A DNA stretch of 40,749 bases from an uncultured Lachnospiraceae bacterium (GCA_902774125.1 CACYHD010000029.1:1-40749), one strand, 5' to 3'. Positions 16,441-24,901 are shown, numbered from the stretch's first letter. Notes: generated by a model not told the origin, from the sequence alone. Made by a program: numbers and translations.

Positions 16441-16462
16441 CACATTTTTAAGGAGTAATCAA

Positions 16463-16861
16463 ATGGCATCTAAGAACTATATTGATGTAGTTATCGATGG
16501 AAAAATATATAATATCGGTGGATTCGAGAGCGAAGCATATCTTCAGAAGGTTGCTTCATATATTAACAATATGATTCTAGAATTCAAAAAGAATGAAGAT
16601 TTTAGAATGCAAAAAGTTGATATGCAGAGAATCTTGCTAGAAATTAATATTGCTAACGATTACTTCAAAGCTAAAAAGCAAGCTGATTTGCTTGAAGGTG
16701 ATTTGAGTGTTAAGGAAAAAGAAGTATATGACCTTAAGCACGAATTAATCTTGAGCGATGCCAAAGCGCAGACAGCTACAGACGAACTTGAGAAGGCATT
16801 AGAGAAGAATCAGGAGCTTGAAAAAGAAATATATAGACTTAAAGCAGAATTAAATAAATAA
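16463..16861 (+). CDS. zapA: cell division protein ZapA
   Basis: 132 residues. The N-terminal globular part matches ZapA: NYIDVVIDGKIYNIGGFESE, then YLQKVASYINNMI and the helix with LLEINIANDYFKAKKQ. The C-terminal 60 residues are a long coiled coil (VKEKEVYDLKHELILSDAKA and on). ZapA binds FtsZ and bundles its filaments at the division site. The start has an AAGGAG ribosome site. It has its own promoter and is followed by a terminator, so it is probably mostly a single-gene unit, although division and wall genes follow downstream. Confidence 0.9.
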   Translation: MASKNYIDVVIDGKIYNIGGFESEAYLQKVASYINNMILEFKKNEDFRMQKVDMQRILLEINIANDYFKAKKQADLLEGDLSVKEKEVYDLKHELILSDAKAQTATDELEKALEKNQELEKEIYRLKAELNK

Positions 16862-16871
16862 TAATTAATAT

Positions 16872-16898
16872 AAGGTAACTGTTAATCAGTTACCTTTT
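16872..16898 (+). terminator. Rho-independent terminator after zapA
   Basis: AAGGTAACTG (16872-16881) pairs with CAGTTACCTT (16887-16896) around a 5-base loop, followed by a short T stretch. The A-rich left flank is weaker. Confidence 0.8.
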
Positions 16899-16917
16899 GT
16901 ATTAGAATAGGTATGTT

Positions 16918-19074
16918 ATGAAAAAAACAGAATTACTTGCCCCAGCAGGCTCGTATGATGTCGCTATTGCTGCTATAAATGCAGGTGCAGATGCAGTATA
17001 TCTGGGCGGCGAAATATTCGGAGCGCGAGCCGGAGCATCCAACTTAACACAAGAAGAAATAATTGACGTAATAGTGTATGCACACATAAATAATCGCAAG
17101 ATTTATTTGACTGTTAACACATTGCTCAAAAATAAAGAGATTGAAAAGGATCTCTTTGATTTTTTGTGCCCGCTTTACGAAGCTGGTCTTGATGCAGTTA
17201 TTGTTCAAGACATTGGCGTTATACGTATGGCGAGAGAATGTTTCCCTGACATGCACATTCACGCTAGTACGCAGATGACTATTATGGGTCATCGCACAGC
17301 TGAGGAATTGGCTAGATTGGGCGTCTCAAGAGTTGTTGTACCTAGAGAACTATCTCTTGAAGAAATTAAGCGTATCAAACAAACTGGTCTTGAAGTTGAG
17401 GCCTTTGTTCATGGCGCATTGTGTTATTGTTATTCTGGTCAATGTTATTTGAGTAGTTTTATCGGCGGAAGAAGTGGTAACAGAGGTAGATGTGCACAGC
17501 CATGTAGACTTCCATACGATGTGATTTATAACAATAATGTAATTAATCCGGGCGACCAAAAATATGTTTTAAGTCCCAAGGATATATGTACAGTAGATAT
17601 TCTTCAATCTATTGCAAATGCCGGTGTTGATTCTCTCAAAATTGAGGGCAGAATGAAGAAAAAGGAATATGTTTCCGGTGTTGTTGAAGTATATCGCAAA
17701 TATATAGATAATAATTATGAAGATGTCGCTGGAGAAGACTACAATAATTTGCTCGATTTGTTTAACAGAAATGGATTTAGCAAGAGCTATTACAATGTTC
17801 ATAATTCGGCTCAAATGATTAGTCTTAAGGCTCCAGGTTTTAGAACAGAAAACAGAGAACTTATAAATCGTCTGTCTAAACAATACTCCGACAAAATTTT
17901 GAAGCATGCAATTAATATTACTGTTGAATGCAAGGCTAATAAACCACTCCGCATTGTTTTGGATGATGCTAACTATAATTGTGAGTACTGCGGCGAAACG
18001 CCTCAGATGGCCCAAAATCAACCACTAAGCGAAGCTACGCTAGAAAAGCAACTGCGCAAAACTAACAATACAGATTTTGTCATAAAAAATATTAAATACG
18101 ATTTAGATGATAATCTTTATCTCAACATTAAAGATATCAACAATGCAAGACGCGGGTTTATTGAAAAACTATACGAAACAATATTGAATAATAATAGATC
18201 GCATAACGATGCAGATTCATTTTTGGATACCGTCAAAAACGCTGAATCTAATAATGAATCACAGTCCATAATCAATGCGCTTATATCCACGCCAACTCAG
18301 CTCGATGCAGTACTTTCTAATGATACTTTAATAAATAGAGTGTATATTGATTTAAACAATTATTCTGTCGAGAACGTAGAAGAAGCACTTGAGAGATTGC
18401 AGGAAGCTAATATAGATGTATTTATAGCGCTTCCTCAAGTTGCCAGAAAAGCAGATCTTGTTAAGGTTCAAAATAACTACATCAAATTTATTAACAAGAG
18501 CAATGGCGTTTTGCTTAGAAATATAGAACAATATTTCTTCCTTAAAGAAATATATTCAGAGGAAGAATTTAGTAAACTACAGTTTGTTTTTGACTATAAT
18601 ATTAATATCATTAATAAATACTCGGCTGATTATTACAAAAACTACGGTGAGATTACAGCAAACGTAGAGCTCAACAGTAGAGAATTATTAGATGTTTCCT
18701 ACGACGAGATGATTGTTTACGGCAAGCTAGGTGTTATGACATCAGCCAACTGCGGACTAAAAACGATGAATCATTGTTCTAAGTCTAACGAATCTTACTA
18801 CTTAAGTGACCGACTTAACAACAAATTCCTCGTTAAGTGCAATTGCAATCATTGCTTTAATATAATGTATAATTGTAATGCTTTGTCGCTGTTTAAGTTC
18901 GCAGGAGAGATTAGCCAACTTGGCTGTAAATATGTTAGACTTAACTTTACAGATGAGAATTCCAAGCAGACAAGAGATATAATTGCAAGAGCCGAGAGTG
19001 CTTTTGTCGACAAAAATAAAACTAGTGACCCTGATAATACAACGAGAGGTCATTTTAAACGTGGAGTACTATAA
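16918..19074 (+). CDS. U32-family protein with DUF3656-type C-terminal region (RlhA-like)
   Basis: 718 residues. The N-terminal third is the U32 barrel: ELLAPAGSYDVAIAAINAGA, ASTQMTIMGH, and the signature EAFVHGALCYCYSGQCYLSS with GGRSGNRGRCAQPCRLPY. These cysteines are the iron-sulfur ligands known in U32 proteins that hydroxylate RNA or prephenate-like substrates; in E. coli RlhA hydroxylates 23S rRNA C2501. The long second half fits the DUF3656-containing forms of RlhA, so a 23S rRNA-modifying role is my best guess rather than a protease. The C-terminal region repeats Cys motifs (MTSANCGLK, KCNCNHCFN). Its ribosome site is weak. The stop overlaps the next start in TAATG. Confidence 0.8.
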   Translation: MKKTELLAPAGSYDVAIAAINAGADAVYLGGEIFGARAGASNLTQEEIIDVIVYAHINNRKIYLTVNTLLKNKEIEKDLFDFLCPLYEAGLDAVIVQDIGVIRMARECFPDMHIHASTQMTIMGHRTAEELARLGVSRVVVPRELSLEEIKRIKQTGLEVEAFVHGALCYCYSGQCYLSSFIGGRSGNRGRCAQPCRLPYDVIYNNNVINPGDQKYVLSPKDICTVDILQSIANAGVDSLKIEGRMKKKEYVSGVVEVYRKYIDNNYEDVAGEDYNNLLDLFNRNGFSKSYYNVHNSAQMISLKAPGFRTENRELINRLSKQYSDKILKHAINITVECKANKPLRIVLDDANYNCEYCGETPQMAQNQPLSEATLEKQLRKTNNTDFVIKNIKYDLDDNLYLNIKDINNARRGFIEKLYETILNNNRSHNDADSFLDTVKNAESNNESQSIINALISTPTQLDAVLSNDTLINRVYIDLNNYSVENVEEALERLQEANIDVFIALPQVARKADLVKVQNNYIKFINKSNGVLLRNIEQYFFLKEIYSEEEFSKLQFVFDYNINIINKYSADYYKNYGEITANVELNSRELLDVSYDEMIVYGKLGVMTSANCGLKTMNHCSKSNESYYLSDRLNNKFLVKCNCNHCFNIMYNCNALSLFKFAGEISQLGCKYVRLNFTDENSKQTRDIIARAESAFVDKNKTSDPDNTTRGHFKRGVL

Positions 19075-20429
19075 TGGAGACTTATTTCATAACTGTAAGT
19101 AAATATTTGTTTATATTCCTAATGGCTTTTTATACATGGGAGTGTTTTAGTGCGCTAAGAACTAGAAACTCTTATAAGAATTCCGGAATATTTCAAAGAC
19201 AAAACGGAGTTATTTTCTTAACATATTTATTGGGAATGACATTAGTCTTCTTTAACCAAAAAGAAACTGACCCTATTAATGTTATTATTCTAGCTGGCGG
19301 ACAGTTATGCTTTTTAATAATAGTTTTAGGTATCTTTCCGGTTTTGTATCCTAATATAAACAAGATGATATTGAGCAACATGTGTATGCTTCTTGCTATC
19401 GGATTTATTATTTTGGCAAGACTTGACTTTGAGGGCAGCATCAAACAGTTTTTGATTGTTTCTGTTGTTTCATTGTTGTCATTGTTTGTAATGGGTATAG
19501 GTCTCATATGCATGGTTTTGGCTATCGGTGTTGTAAGCCGTGGCGCCAAGCTTGACTTGGAGGTTGGAGGATTCGCCTTCCAGCCATCAGAGTTTGTAAA
19601 AATATTATTTGTTTTGTTTTTGGCAGGATTTTTATCTAAGCGACATGACTTTAAGGCGATTGTAATCTCGGCAGTTTTGGCGGGAGCCCACGTTATGGTT
19701 TTGGTAGCAAGTACTGACTTGGGTAGTGCACTTATATTCTTTATGATTTATTTGTTCATGTTGTATGTGGCTTCAGGACAGATTAGATACATTTTCTTAG
19801 GTTTTGCAGGCTTTTCAGTAGCTGCAGTTGTTGCGTATCATTTGTTTGGCCACGTTAGAGAAAGAGTAGAGCTTTGGGCTGATCCGTGGAATTCCACTTT
19901 GATTGGTGCAGGACAGGTTAAGGCTTCATTGTTTGCGATTGCCAAAGGCGGTCTTACTGGCGAAGGCTTGTACAAAGGCAATCCTACACACATTCCGCTT
20001 GTAAAAAAGGACTTTATTATTGCAGGTATTTCTGAGGAGTTTGGTGGAGTGTTTGCGATTTTGATTATTCTAGTATGCCTGTCATGCTTTATTGCATTTC
20101 TTGTTGTTGCAATGAGACAGGTATCTTTGTTTAATAAACTTATTTGCGTCGGTTTGGGTATTCAATATGCAACACAGGTTGTTTTGACTGTAGGCGGTGC
20201 GATTAAGATGATTCCGCTTACTGGTGTAACACTCCCATTAGTTAGTTCCGGTGGTAGCTCGATATTGAGCACATTGATTCTTTTTGCAATTATACAAGGA
20301 CTTGCAATTGTTGGAGTGAATAACGAAGCAATAATCAATGCTAGAAAGGAGAAGGGCCGTGTCAAGAAAGCAAAGAAACAACAATATAAATCAATTGAAC
20401 ACACACAAGAATTACCAAGATTTAAATAG
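19074..20429 (+). CDS. FtsW/RodA/SpoVE-family peptidoglycan glycosyltransferase
   Basis: 451 residues with ten or more membrane helices, SEDS family. It polymerises lipid II into glycan strands together with a class B PBP, here the next gene. Family marks are FQPSEFVKILFVLFLAGFLS near residue 165, ADPWNS in the long outer loop, IAGISEEFGGVFA near 317, and PLVSSGGSSILSTLILFAII near 383. The protein has an N-terminal extension of about 100 residues with extra helices, as in actinobacterial and clostridial RodA-type proteins paired with PbpA. Sequence alone does not decide between elongation and division. It shares one base with the U32 stop, and its end overlaps the PBP start. Confidence 0.92.
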   Translation: METYFITVSKYLFIFLMAFYTWECFSALRTRNSYKNSGIFQRQNGVIFLTYLLGMTLVFFNQKETDPINVIILAGGQLCFLIIVLGIFPVLYPNINKMILSNMCMLLAIGFIILARLDFEGSIKQFLIVSVVSLLSLFVMGIGLICMVLAIGVVSRGAKLDLEVGGFAFQPSEFVKILFVLFLAGFLSKRHDFKAIVISAVLAGAHVMVLVASTDLGSALIFFMIYLFMLYVASGQIRYIFLGFAGFSVAAVVAYHLFGHVRERVELWADPWNSTLIGAGQVKASLFAIAKGGLTGEGLYKGNPTHIPLVKKDFIIAGISEEFGGVFAILIILVCLSCFIAFLVVAMRQVSLFNKLICVGLGIQYATQVVLTVGGAIKMIPLTGVTLPLVSSGGSSILSTLILFAIIQGLAIVGVNNEAIINARKEKGRVKKAKKQQYKSIEHTQELPRFK

Positions 20430-21846
20430 TGCCAAAAAGAAAATGAATAAGCAGGCTATGGTAGTTACTGTTTTTGTTTCGTTGTTGTTCTTTTTTATGG
20501 CAGGATATTTGCTCCATTTTATTTTGGTAGATAGTCCGGAAATTATTTCTAATAATGGTAATGAACTCGCTGATTCCAAAACAATTGATCTTGTGCGCGG
20601 AACGATTTATTCTTCTAATGGCAAGAAACTAGCATATACTGATACTAAAGGAACAGAAAAGGATTTGGACGACGATGAGAGAATATATCCATACGGCAAG
20701 ACATTTGCTCATGTTGTCGGCATAACAACTCACGGCAAAATGGGTCTGGAAAAGTCTTGCAATTATGACTTGCTCAACAATGAAGCTACACCAATGCAAA
20801 AAATTGTTGATGACTTTTCTGGCACTAAGGAGAGGGGCTCTGATGTTCATACAACATTGTCTGTAAAAATGCAAAGGGCGGCTTATAACTGTTTAGGATC
20901 CCACAAGGGAGCGGTGTTTGTTATGAAGCCAAGCTCCGGCAAGATTTTGGCTATGACTTCTAAGCCTTCATATAACCCTAATACAATTGATAAGATTTGG
21001 GAGAAGTTGGCCAATGATTCTAAGGACTCACGACTAGTTAACAGAGCAACACAAGGTAAGTACATACCGGGATCTGTTTTCAAAATCGTGACAACTCTTG
21101 AATATATGAGAGAAAAAAGCGGATATAATAACTTTTCATATACTTGCTATGGCTCAGCAAAGTTTGGCGGATTTAAGATAGCATGTTTTGACGGAAAAGC
21201 TCATTATACAGAGGATTTGGATGGAGCATTTGCTTATTCATGTAACAGCGCCTTTTCAACAATTGGAACTAAGCTCAATGTCTCAAAGTTTAGAAACACT
21301 GCGGAACAATTGTTGTTTAATTCCAAACTTCCGTTAGATATTGAATCTAGCAAAAGTGATTTTGTTCTAGCCAAGGGTGCCAAAGAGTTTGATATAGCTC
21401 AGACATCAATCGGGCAAGGTAAGACAACTGTATCACCTGCGCATATGGCTATGATTGCATCTGCGATTGCCAACAAAGGTGTTTTAATGAAACCTTATAT
21501 CGTTGATTCGGTTATAAACAGCTATGACATTATGGTTAAGGCTACAGAAAAAGAAGAATACAAGCGATTGATGAGTGCCAAGGAAGCTCGAAGACTTAAA
21601 CAATATATGAGAAGTGTATGTCGATACGGTACAGCAAGAAATATGGCATATTCATCATATACAGCATACGGCAAGACAGGAACTGCCGAGTTAGACAAGG
21701 ACGACGATATCAACTCCTGGTTTGTCGGATTCGCCAAAAAAGGCAAGAAGAAAGTTGTAGTTGCTGTTTGTCTGGAAGATATCAAACAAGGCTCAGATAC
21801 AGCCGTAAATTGCGCTAAACAACTATTTGATACATATTTTTCATAA
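20359..21846 (+). CDS. class B penicillin-binding protein (PbpA/PBP2-like transpeptidase)
   Basis: 495 residues from GTG 20359, chosen because AGAAAGGAG (20343-20351) is spaced 7 bases before it; an ATG at 20338 precedes that site. The short basic cytoplasmic tail, one membrane helix (about 34-56) and an extracytoplasmic dimerisation region are followed by the transpeptidase domain. Its active-site motifs are SVFK (Ser239), SCN (294-296) and KTG (439-441) within AYGKTGTAEL. It cross-links peptidoglycan made by the FtsW/RodA protein encoded just before, whose last 71 bases it overlaps. The short length and lack of PASTA domains fit the PbpA type. No terminator is obvious after it. Confidence 0.9.
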   Translation: MSRKQRNNNINQLNTHKNYQDLNSAKKKMNKQAMVVTVFVSLLFFFMAGYLLHFILVDSPEIISNNGNELADSKTIDLVRGTIYSSNGKKLAYTDTKGTEKDLDDDERIYPYGKTFAHVVGITTHGKMGLEKSCNYDLLNNEATPMQKIVDDFSGTKERGSDVHTTLSVKMQRAAYNCLGSHKGAVFVMKPSSGKILAMTSKPSYNPNTIDKIWEKLANDSKDSRLVNRATQGKYIPGSVFKIVTTLEYMREKSGYNNFSYTCYGSAKFGGFKIACFDGKAHYTEDLDGAFAYSCNSAFSTIGTKLNVSKFRNTAEQLLFNSKLPLDIESSKSDFVLAKGAKEFDIAQTSIGQGKTTVSPAHMAMIASAIANKGVLMKPYIVDSVINSYDIMVKATEKEEYKRLMSAKEARRLKQYMRSVCRYGTARNMAYSSYTAYGKTGTAELDKDDDINSWFVGFAKKGKKKVVVAVCLEDIKQGSDTAVNCAKQLFDTYFS

Positions 21847-21883
21847 AAAGAAGAGTGAAGTCCATAGTGAATATCTGTGTTAT

Positions 21884-21912
21884 TTGCAATATGTAACATT
21901 TTCGTTTATACT
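21884..21912 (+). promoter_or_regulatory. promoter candidate for the NUDIX gene
   Basis: TTGCAA (21884-21889), a 17-base spacer and TATACT (21907-21912) lie 43 bases before the start codon in the gap after the PBP gene. Confidence 0.45.
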
Positions 21913-21955
21913 TTCATTAAGAAACAATTAGGCCGTATACACGAAAGGAAGCACT

Positions 21956-22387
21956 ATGAAACATGCAGTAAGTTGTGGTGGCATTGTGATTTTTCGTGGC
22001 AAAATACTATTGTTGTATAAAAATCTCATGAACAAATATGAAGGATGGGTTCTACCAAAAGGAACTGTTGATCCAGGCGAAACACATGAGGAAACCGCTC
22101 TTAGAGAGGTTAAGGAAGAAAGCGGTGTAAGTGCAGAAATAGTTGAGTACATAGGAAAAACCAATTACGATTTTTCTGTAAGAGGTGAAAATATCAGCAA
22201 AGAAGTTCACTGGTATTTAATGTCTGCTAAAAATTATTATAGCAAACCACAGAAGGAAGAATATTTCTTTCATTCGGGTTATTACAGGTATATTGAAGCT
22301 GTTCATTTACTGAAGTTTCCTAATGAGAGAGCTATGCTTCAAAAAGCTTATAAGATGTATAAAGCTAATGTAAAAAAGAACAAATAA
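21956..22387 (+). CDS. NUDIX hydrolase
   Basis: 143 residues. The NUDIX box is complete, starting at GTVDPGETHEET and continuing REVKEESGV (G-x5-E-x7-REV-x-EE-x-G-V, about residues 37-58). Such enzymes cleave nucleoside diphosphates linked to another group. The N terminus SCGGIVIFRGKILLLYKN and the later segment EVHWYLM resemble the diadenosine-polyphosphate/MutT-like group, but the substrate cannot be told. The ATG follows ACGAAAGGAAG. It stands alone between its own promoter and terminator. Confidence 0.9.
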   Translation: MKHAVSCGGIVIFRGKILLLYKNLMNKYEGWVLPKGTVDPGETHEETALREVKEESGVSAEIVEYIGKTNYDFSVRGENISKEVHWYLMSAKNYYSKPQKEEYFFHSGYYRYIEAVHLLKFPNERAMLQKAYKMYKANVKKNK

Positions 22388-22390
22388 AAA

Positions 22391-22415
22391 GAGGCAGGGT
22401 ATACCTGTCTCTTTT
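22391..22415 (+). terminator. Rho-independent terminator after the NUDIX gene
   Basis: GAGGCAGG (22391-22398) pairs with CCTGTCTC (22404-22411), with one G-T pair, a 5-base loop, a preceding A-run and a following TTTT. Confidence 0.85.
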
Positions 22416-22429
22416 GATGAAAGGCTATT

Positions 22430-23182
22430 ATGAATTACCAAAAGGAATTAGAGAAAAAGCTAAGCACTATTAAAGAACAAAATATTAAACCTAAGCTTTT
22501 GCTACACGCGTGCTGTGCTCCATGTAGCAGTTATTGTCTGGAATATTTGACAGAGTATTTTGATATTACTGTTTTGTTTTATAATCCTAACATCAGTTCC
22601 GAGACGGAGTACACTAAAAGAGTTAACGAGCTAAAAAGGTTTGTCAAGGAATGTGATAAGTGTGAAGGTGTCACTGTTGTAGATATGGAATACGATAGCA
22701 GTGAGTTTTATGAGGCAGTGCAAGGGCTTGAAAACGAAAAAGAGGGAGGCGTACGTTGTTTTGTATGTTACGAACTTAGACAACGCAAGGCGTGTCAGTA
22801 TGCCAAGGATAACGGATTCGATTACTTTACAACAACATTGTCGATAAGCCCCCACAAAAATGCGGCCAAGCTCAATGAAATAGGCGCCAAGCTTGAAGCT
22901 GAGTACGGCATTTCTTATTTGTATTCTGACTTCAAGAAAAATAATGGTTTCAAAAGATCTATAGAATTATCTAACGAATATAACCTTTATAGACAAGATT
23001 TTTGTGGTTGTGAGTTTTCAAAACGCAATAAAGGTGAAGAGGTAATAGCACTCTTTCGATATTCTTCTGATGAAAAGAATGTAGCGAAGAAGAAATTTTT
23101 TGTAGACAATGTGGTACGAAAATTCGTGCCTCTAAGCCTAATAATACATATAACAATGACGTTTATGATAAAAATGATTTGA
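22430..23182 (+). CDS. queH: epoxyqueuosine reductase QueH, with an atypical C-terminal tail
   Basis: 250 residues. QueH (formerly DUF208) reduces epoxyqueuosine to queuosine in tRNA anticodons. The hallmark cysteines are visible: LLLHACCAPCSSYC (Cys28, 29, 32), GGVRCFVCYELR and the end motif YRQDFCGCEFS. In the family the protein normally stops a few residues after that motif (recalled knowledge). Here the frame runs on for about 50 residues (from SKRNKGEE to the end), ending in a hydrophobic stretch unlike QueH. That tail overlaps a zinc-ribbon-like reading frame belonging to the next gene, so either the true stop was lost or there is a small deletion or frameshift here. The core enzyme looks intact. 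Confidence 0.88.
   Translation: MNYQKELEKKLSTIKEQNIKPKLLLHACCAPCSSYCLEYLTEYFDITVLFYNPNISSETEYTKRVNELKRFVKECDKCEGVTVVDMEYDSSEFYEAVQGLENEKEGGVRCFVCYELRQRKACQYAKDNGFDYFTTTLSISPHKNAAKLNEIGAKLEAEYGISYLYSDFKKNNGFKRSIELSNEYNLYRQDFCGCEFSKRNKGEEVIALFRYSSDEKNVAKKKFFVDNVVRKFVPLSLIIHITMTFMIKMI
23074..23178 (+). other. zinc-ribbon-like reading frame without a usable start codon
   Basis: In frame with the following gene, the codons from 23074 to 23178 are open and encode CSEEEIFCRQCGTKIRAS and then an Asn/Asp-rich linker that continues smoothly into that protein. SEEEIFCRQCGTKI is the second half of a common N-terminal zinc ribbon (M-x-C-x-x-C-G, then F-C-x-x-C-G-x-x-I). The first Cys pair is missing. No ATG, GTG or TTG occurs in frame before 23179; only ATT (23095) sits where MFC would be expected. 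An out-of-frame ATGAAA lies at 23070. I read it as a damaged or non-canonically started N terminus. Confidence 0.5.
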
Positions 23183-24627
23183 GTTCAATTATTGAAACAC
23201 CTTCCAGAGAGGAAGTTGAGGAATTGGAGTCTATTCTTCAGAGAGATTTGAAGGCTAATAATGCTGATGCTAATTCTCTTGAGGAACCTGAAGCTATTGG
23301 ACATTTGGACGAAGAGGATATGGGCGTTATAGAAGCCGACCACAAGGATGCCGGTAAGACATATTCGTCCAAAAGCTTTTCTGAAGCACCATCTCTTCCG
23401 GGTAAGCGCAAAAAGAAAAACAAAAAGGTGGCAATTATTATTACAGTTCTAGCCGTTCTAGCTGCTATAATTGGAACTGTTTTATTTAAGTATTTTACAA
23501 TGACAGCAGATTTTGACAAGTATTATAAAGCTGGTCAGGTTTATTATAATGACAAAAACTATCAAGATGCCAGAACACAGTTTCTCAATGCTGCCCAGAA
23601 TGCTTTCACATCTGGTCAAAAAATTAAGGCTTATAATATGGTTTATAATTCAGATGACAATATTGGCGGCTATGAGAAGGAAGAAATTAGTTACTTAGAG
23701 GCTTTAATTGATTTGGACGATTCCAACGTTGAGTACTACAAGGACTTGATTATTTTATATCAAAACAACGATATGGAATCTAAGATTGATACATTGATTT
23801 CTGACGCACCATCTAGCGTTCAGGAGAAGCTCAAAGACTTTGATGGAACTATTCCTGTGACAGATGTACCTGCAGGAAAGTTTGACAAGCCTATTACTGT
23901 AAATCTTACTGCGACTTCTGGCGTGACTATTTATTACACTCTTGATGGTTCTAGAGTGGAGGATAGCCCATCAAGAAAAAAATACATCAAACCTATTGTT
24001 TTTGACGATGAGGATTCTTATACATTGAGAGCTGCCTCGAAGGACAAAAAGGGCAAGTTTAGTAAAGAATTAAAAGTAAAATATGATATTGACTTTGGCA
24101 AGGTTAATCCGCCAAGTGTCAATCTCGATAGCGGTAAGTATTCTGAACAGAAAAAGATTGAAGTTTCATGTGATGATAATTGCACTATATATTACACAAA
24201 GGATGGAACTACACCAACTAAGAGTTCTAAGAAATACAAAAAGGCAATAAAACTTCCTAAGGGAACTAGCCTGTATTACTTTATTGCATGCAACGAAGAT
24301 GGCATTTTTAGCGAGGTTGTTACTAGAGCATATGAGTATGCGCCAACATACAGCTACAGCTATGACGATGCGTTGACTGCTTTGTCATCAACACTTGTTT
24401 CTTCAGGTAAGTTCGAGGATGAGAATGGTACATTCAAAAACGGTGACGTTGGATACCTCAACTACAAGTCTACAGAAGAAATTAATGGATCATTCCACTA
24501 TATTGTTCAGATGGAGATTGAAGACAAGAAGGGCAAAACTAAGTCAACAGAATATTATGCTGTATCAACCGATTCTGGAGACATTAATAAAGCGTCTAGA
24601 TCAGGCGGCAAATATAAGTTTAAATAA
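23179..24627 (+). CDS. single-pass membrane protein with TPR-like region and two chitobiase-C-like domains
   Basis: 482 residues if TTG 23179 is used, but that codon has no ribosome site and the frame is open upstream (see the zinc-ribbon entry), so the N terminus is uncertain. An acidic cytoplasmic region (1-70) and a basic patch RKKKNKK precede one membrane helix (about 80-104). Outside follow a helical, TPR-like part (AGQVYYNDKNYQDARTQFLN) and two repeats of the beta-hexosaminidase C-terminal type (CHB_HEX_C_1), with VTIYYTLDGSRVEDSPS and CTIYYTKDGTTPTKSS. A 100-residue C-terminal domain is not recognised. Proteins of this architecture occur in clostridia with no known function. It overlaps queH by 4 bases and ends in a strong terminator. 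Confidence 0.75.
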   Translation: MSSIIETPSREEVEELESILQRDLKANNADANSLEEPEAIGHLDEEDMGVIEADHKDAGKTYSSKSFSEAPSLPGKRKKKNKKVAIIITVLAVLAAIIGTVLFKYFTMTADFDKYYKAGQVYYNDKNYQDARTQFLNAAQNAFTSGQKIKAYNMVYNSDDNIGGYEKEEISYLEALIDLDDSNVEYYKDLIILYQNNDMESKIDTLISDAPSSVQEKLKDFDGTIPVTDVPAGKFDKPITVNLTATSGVTIYYTLDGSRVEDSPSRKKYIKPIVFDDEDSYTLRAASKDKKGKFSKELKVKYDIDFGKVNPPSVNLDSGKYSEQKKIEVSCDDNCTIYYTKDGTTPTKSSKKYKKAIKLPKGTSLYYFIACNEDGIFSEVVTRAYEYAPTYSYSYDDALTALSSTLVSSGKFEDENGTFKNGDVGYLNYKSTEEINGSFHYIVQMEIEDKKGKTKSTEYYAVSTDSGDINKASRSGGKYKFK

Positions 24628-24640
24628 TAAAATAAGACAT

Positions 24641-24672
24641 AAAAAAAGAACTGAATAATCAGTTCTTTTTTT
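24641..24672. terminator. bidirectional terminator between the membrane protein gene and tRNA-Leu
   Basis: AAAAAAAGAACTG (24641-24653) pairs with CAGTTCTTTTTTT (24660-24672) around a 6-base loop. Read on either strand it has a T-run after the stem, so it can end both the + strand gene and the minus-strand tRNA whose 3' end is at 24674. Confidence 0.9.
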
Positions 24673-24673
24673 G

Positions 24674-24756
24674 TGCGGATGGCGGGACTTGAACCCGCAC
24701 GCTTTGTGGGCGTCAGATTTTGAGTCTGATGCGTCTGCCAATTCCGCCACATCCGC
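24674..24756 (-). tRNA. tRNA-Leu (anticodon CAA)
   Basis: On the minus strand the acceptor stem GCGGATG pairs with CATCCGC, followed by discriminator A; CCA is not encoded. The anticodon arm is TCAGA-CTCAAAA-TCTGA, giving anticodon CAA for the TTG codon. A long variable arm (class II tRNA) and the T-arm GCGGGTTCAAGTCCCGC confirm the type. It has its own strong promoter and shares a terminator with the opposing gene. Confidence 0.95.
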
Positions 24757-24767
24757 AAGCGATATAA

Positions 24768-24796
24768 ATATTATCATTATATCAGCCTGTTGTCAA
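24768..24796 (-). promoter_or_regulatory. promoter of tRNA-Leu
   Basis: On the minus strand, a perfect TTGACA (24791-24796), a 17-base spacer and TAATAT (24768-24773) lie 11 bases before the tRNA 5' end. Confidence 0.7.
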
Positions 24797-24797
24797 G

Positions 24798-24826
24798 TAG
24801 AAACATTGCCCTAAATATTGTATAAT
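24798..24826 (+). promoter_or_regulatory. promoter of the copper ATPase-polA-coaE run
   Basis: TAGAAA (24798-24803), a 17-base spacer and a perfect TATAAT (24821-24826) lie 75 bases before the ATPase start, directly divergent from the tRNA promoter. A small hairpin, AGCCAT/ATGGCT (24843-24859), lies in the leader; I see no known copper operator. Confidence 0.5.
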
Positions 24827-24901
24827 AGTAAAGATATATTTTAGCCATGTTATATGGCTCTTTGTAAGTGTTTGTCTAGTTATTTGCTATAGGAGACATA
24901 T

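Noticed and set aside
24843-24859. Hairpin in the copper ATPase leader as a copper-responsive operator
   Set aside because: The AGCCAT/ATGGCT palindrome is short and does not match CopY or CsoR sites I know.
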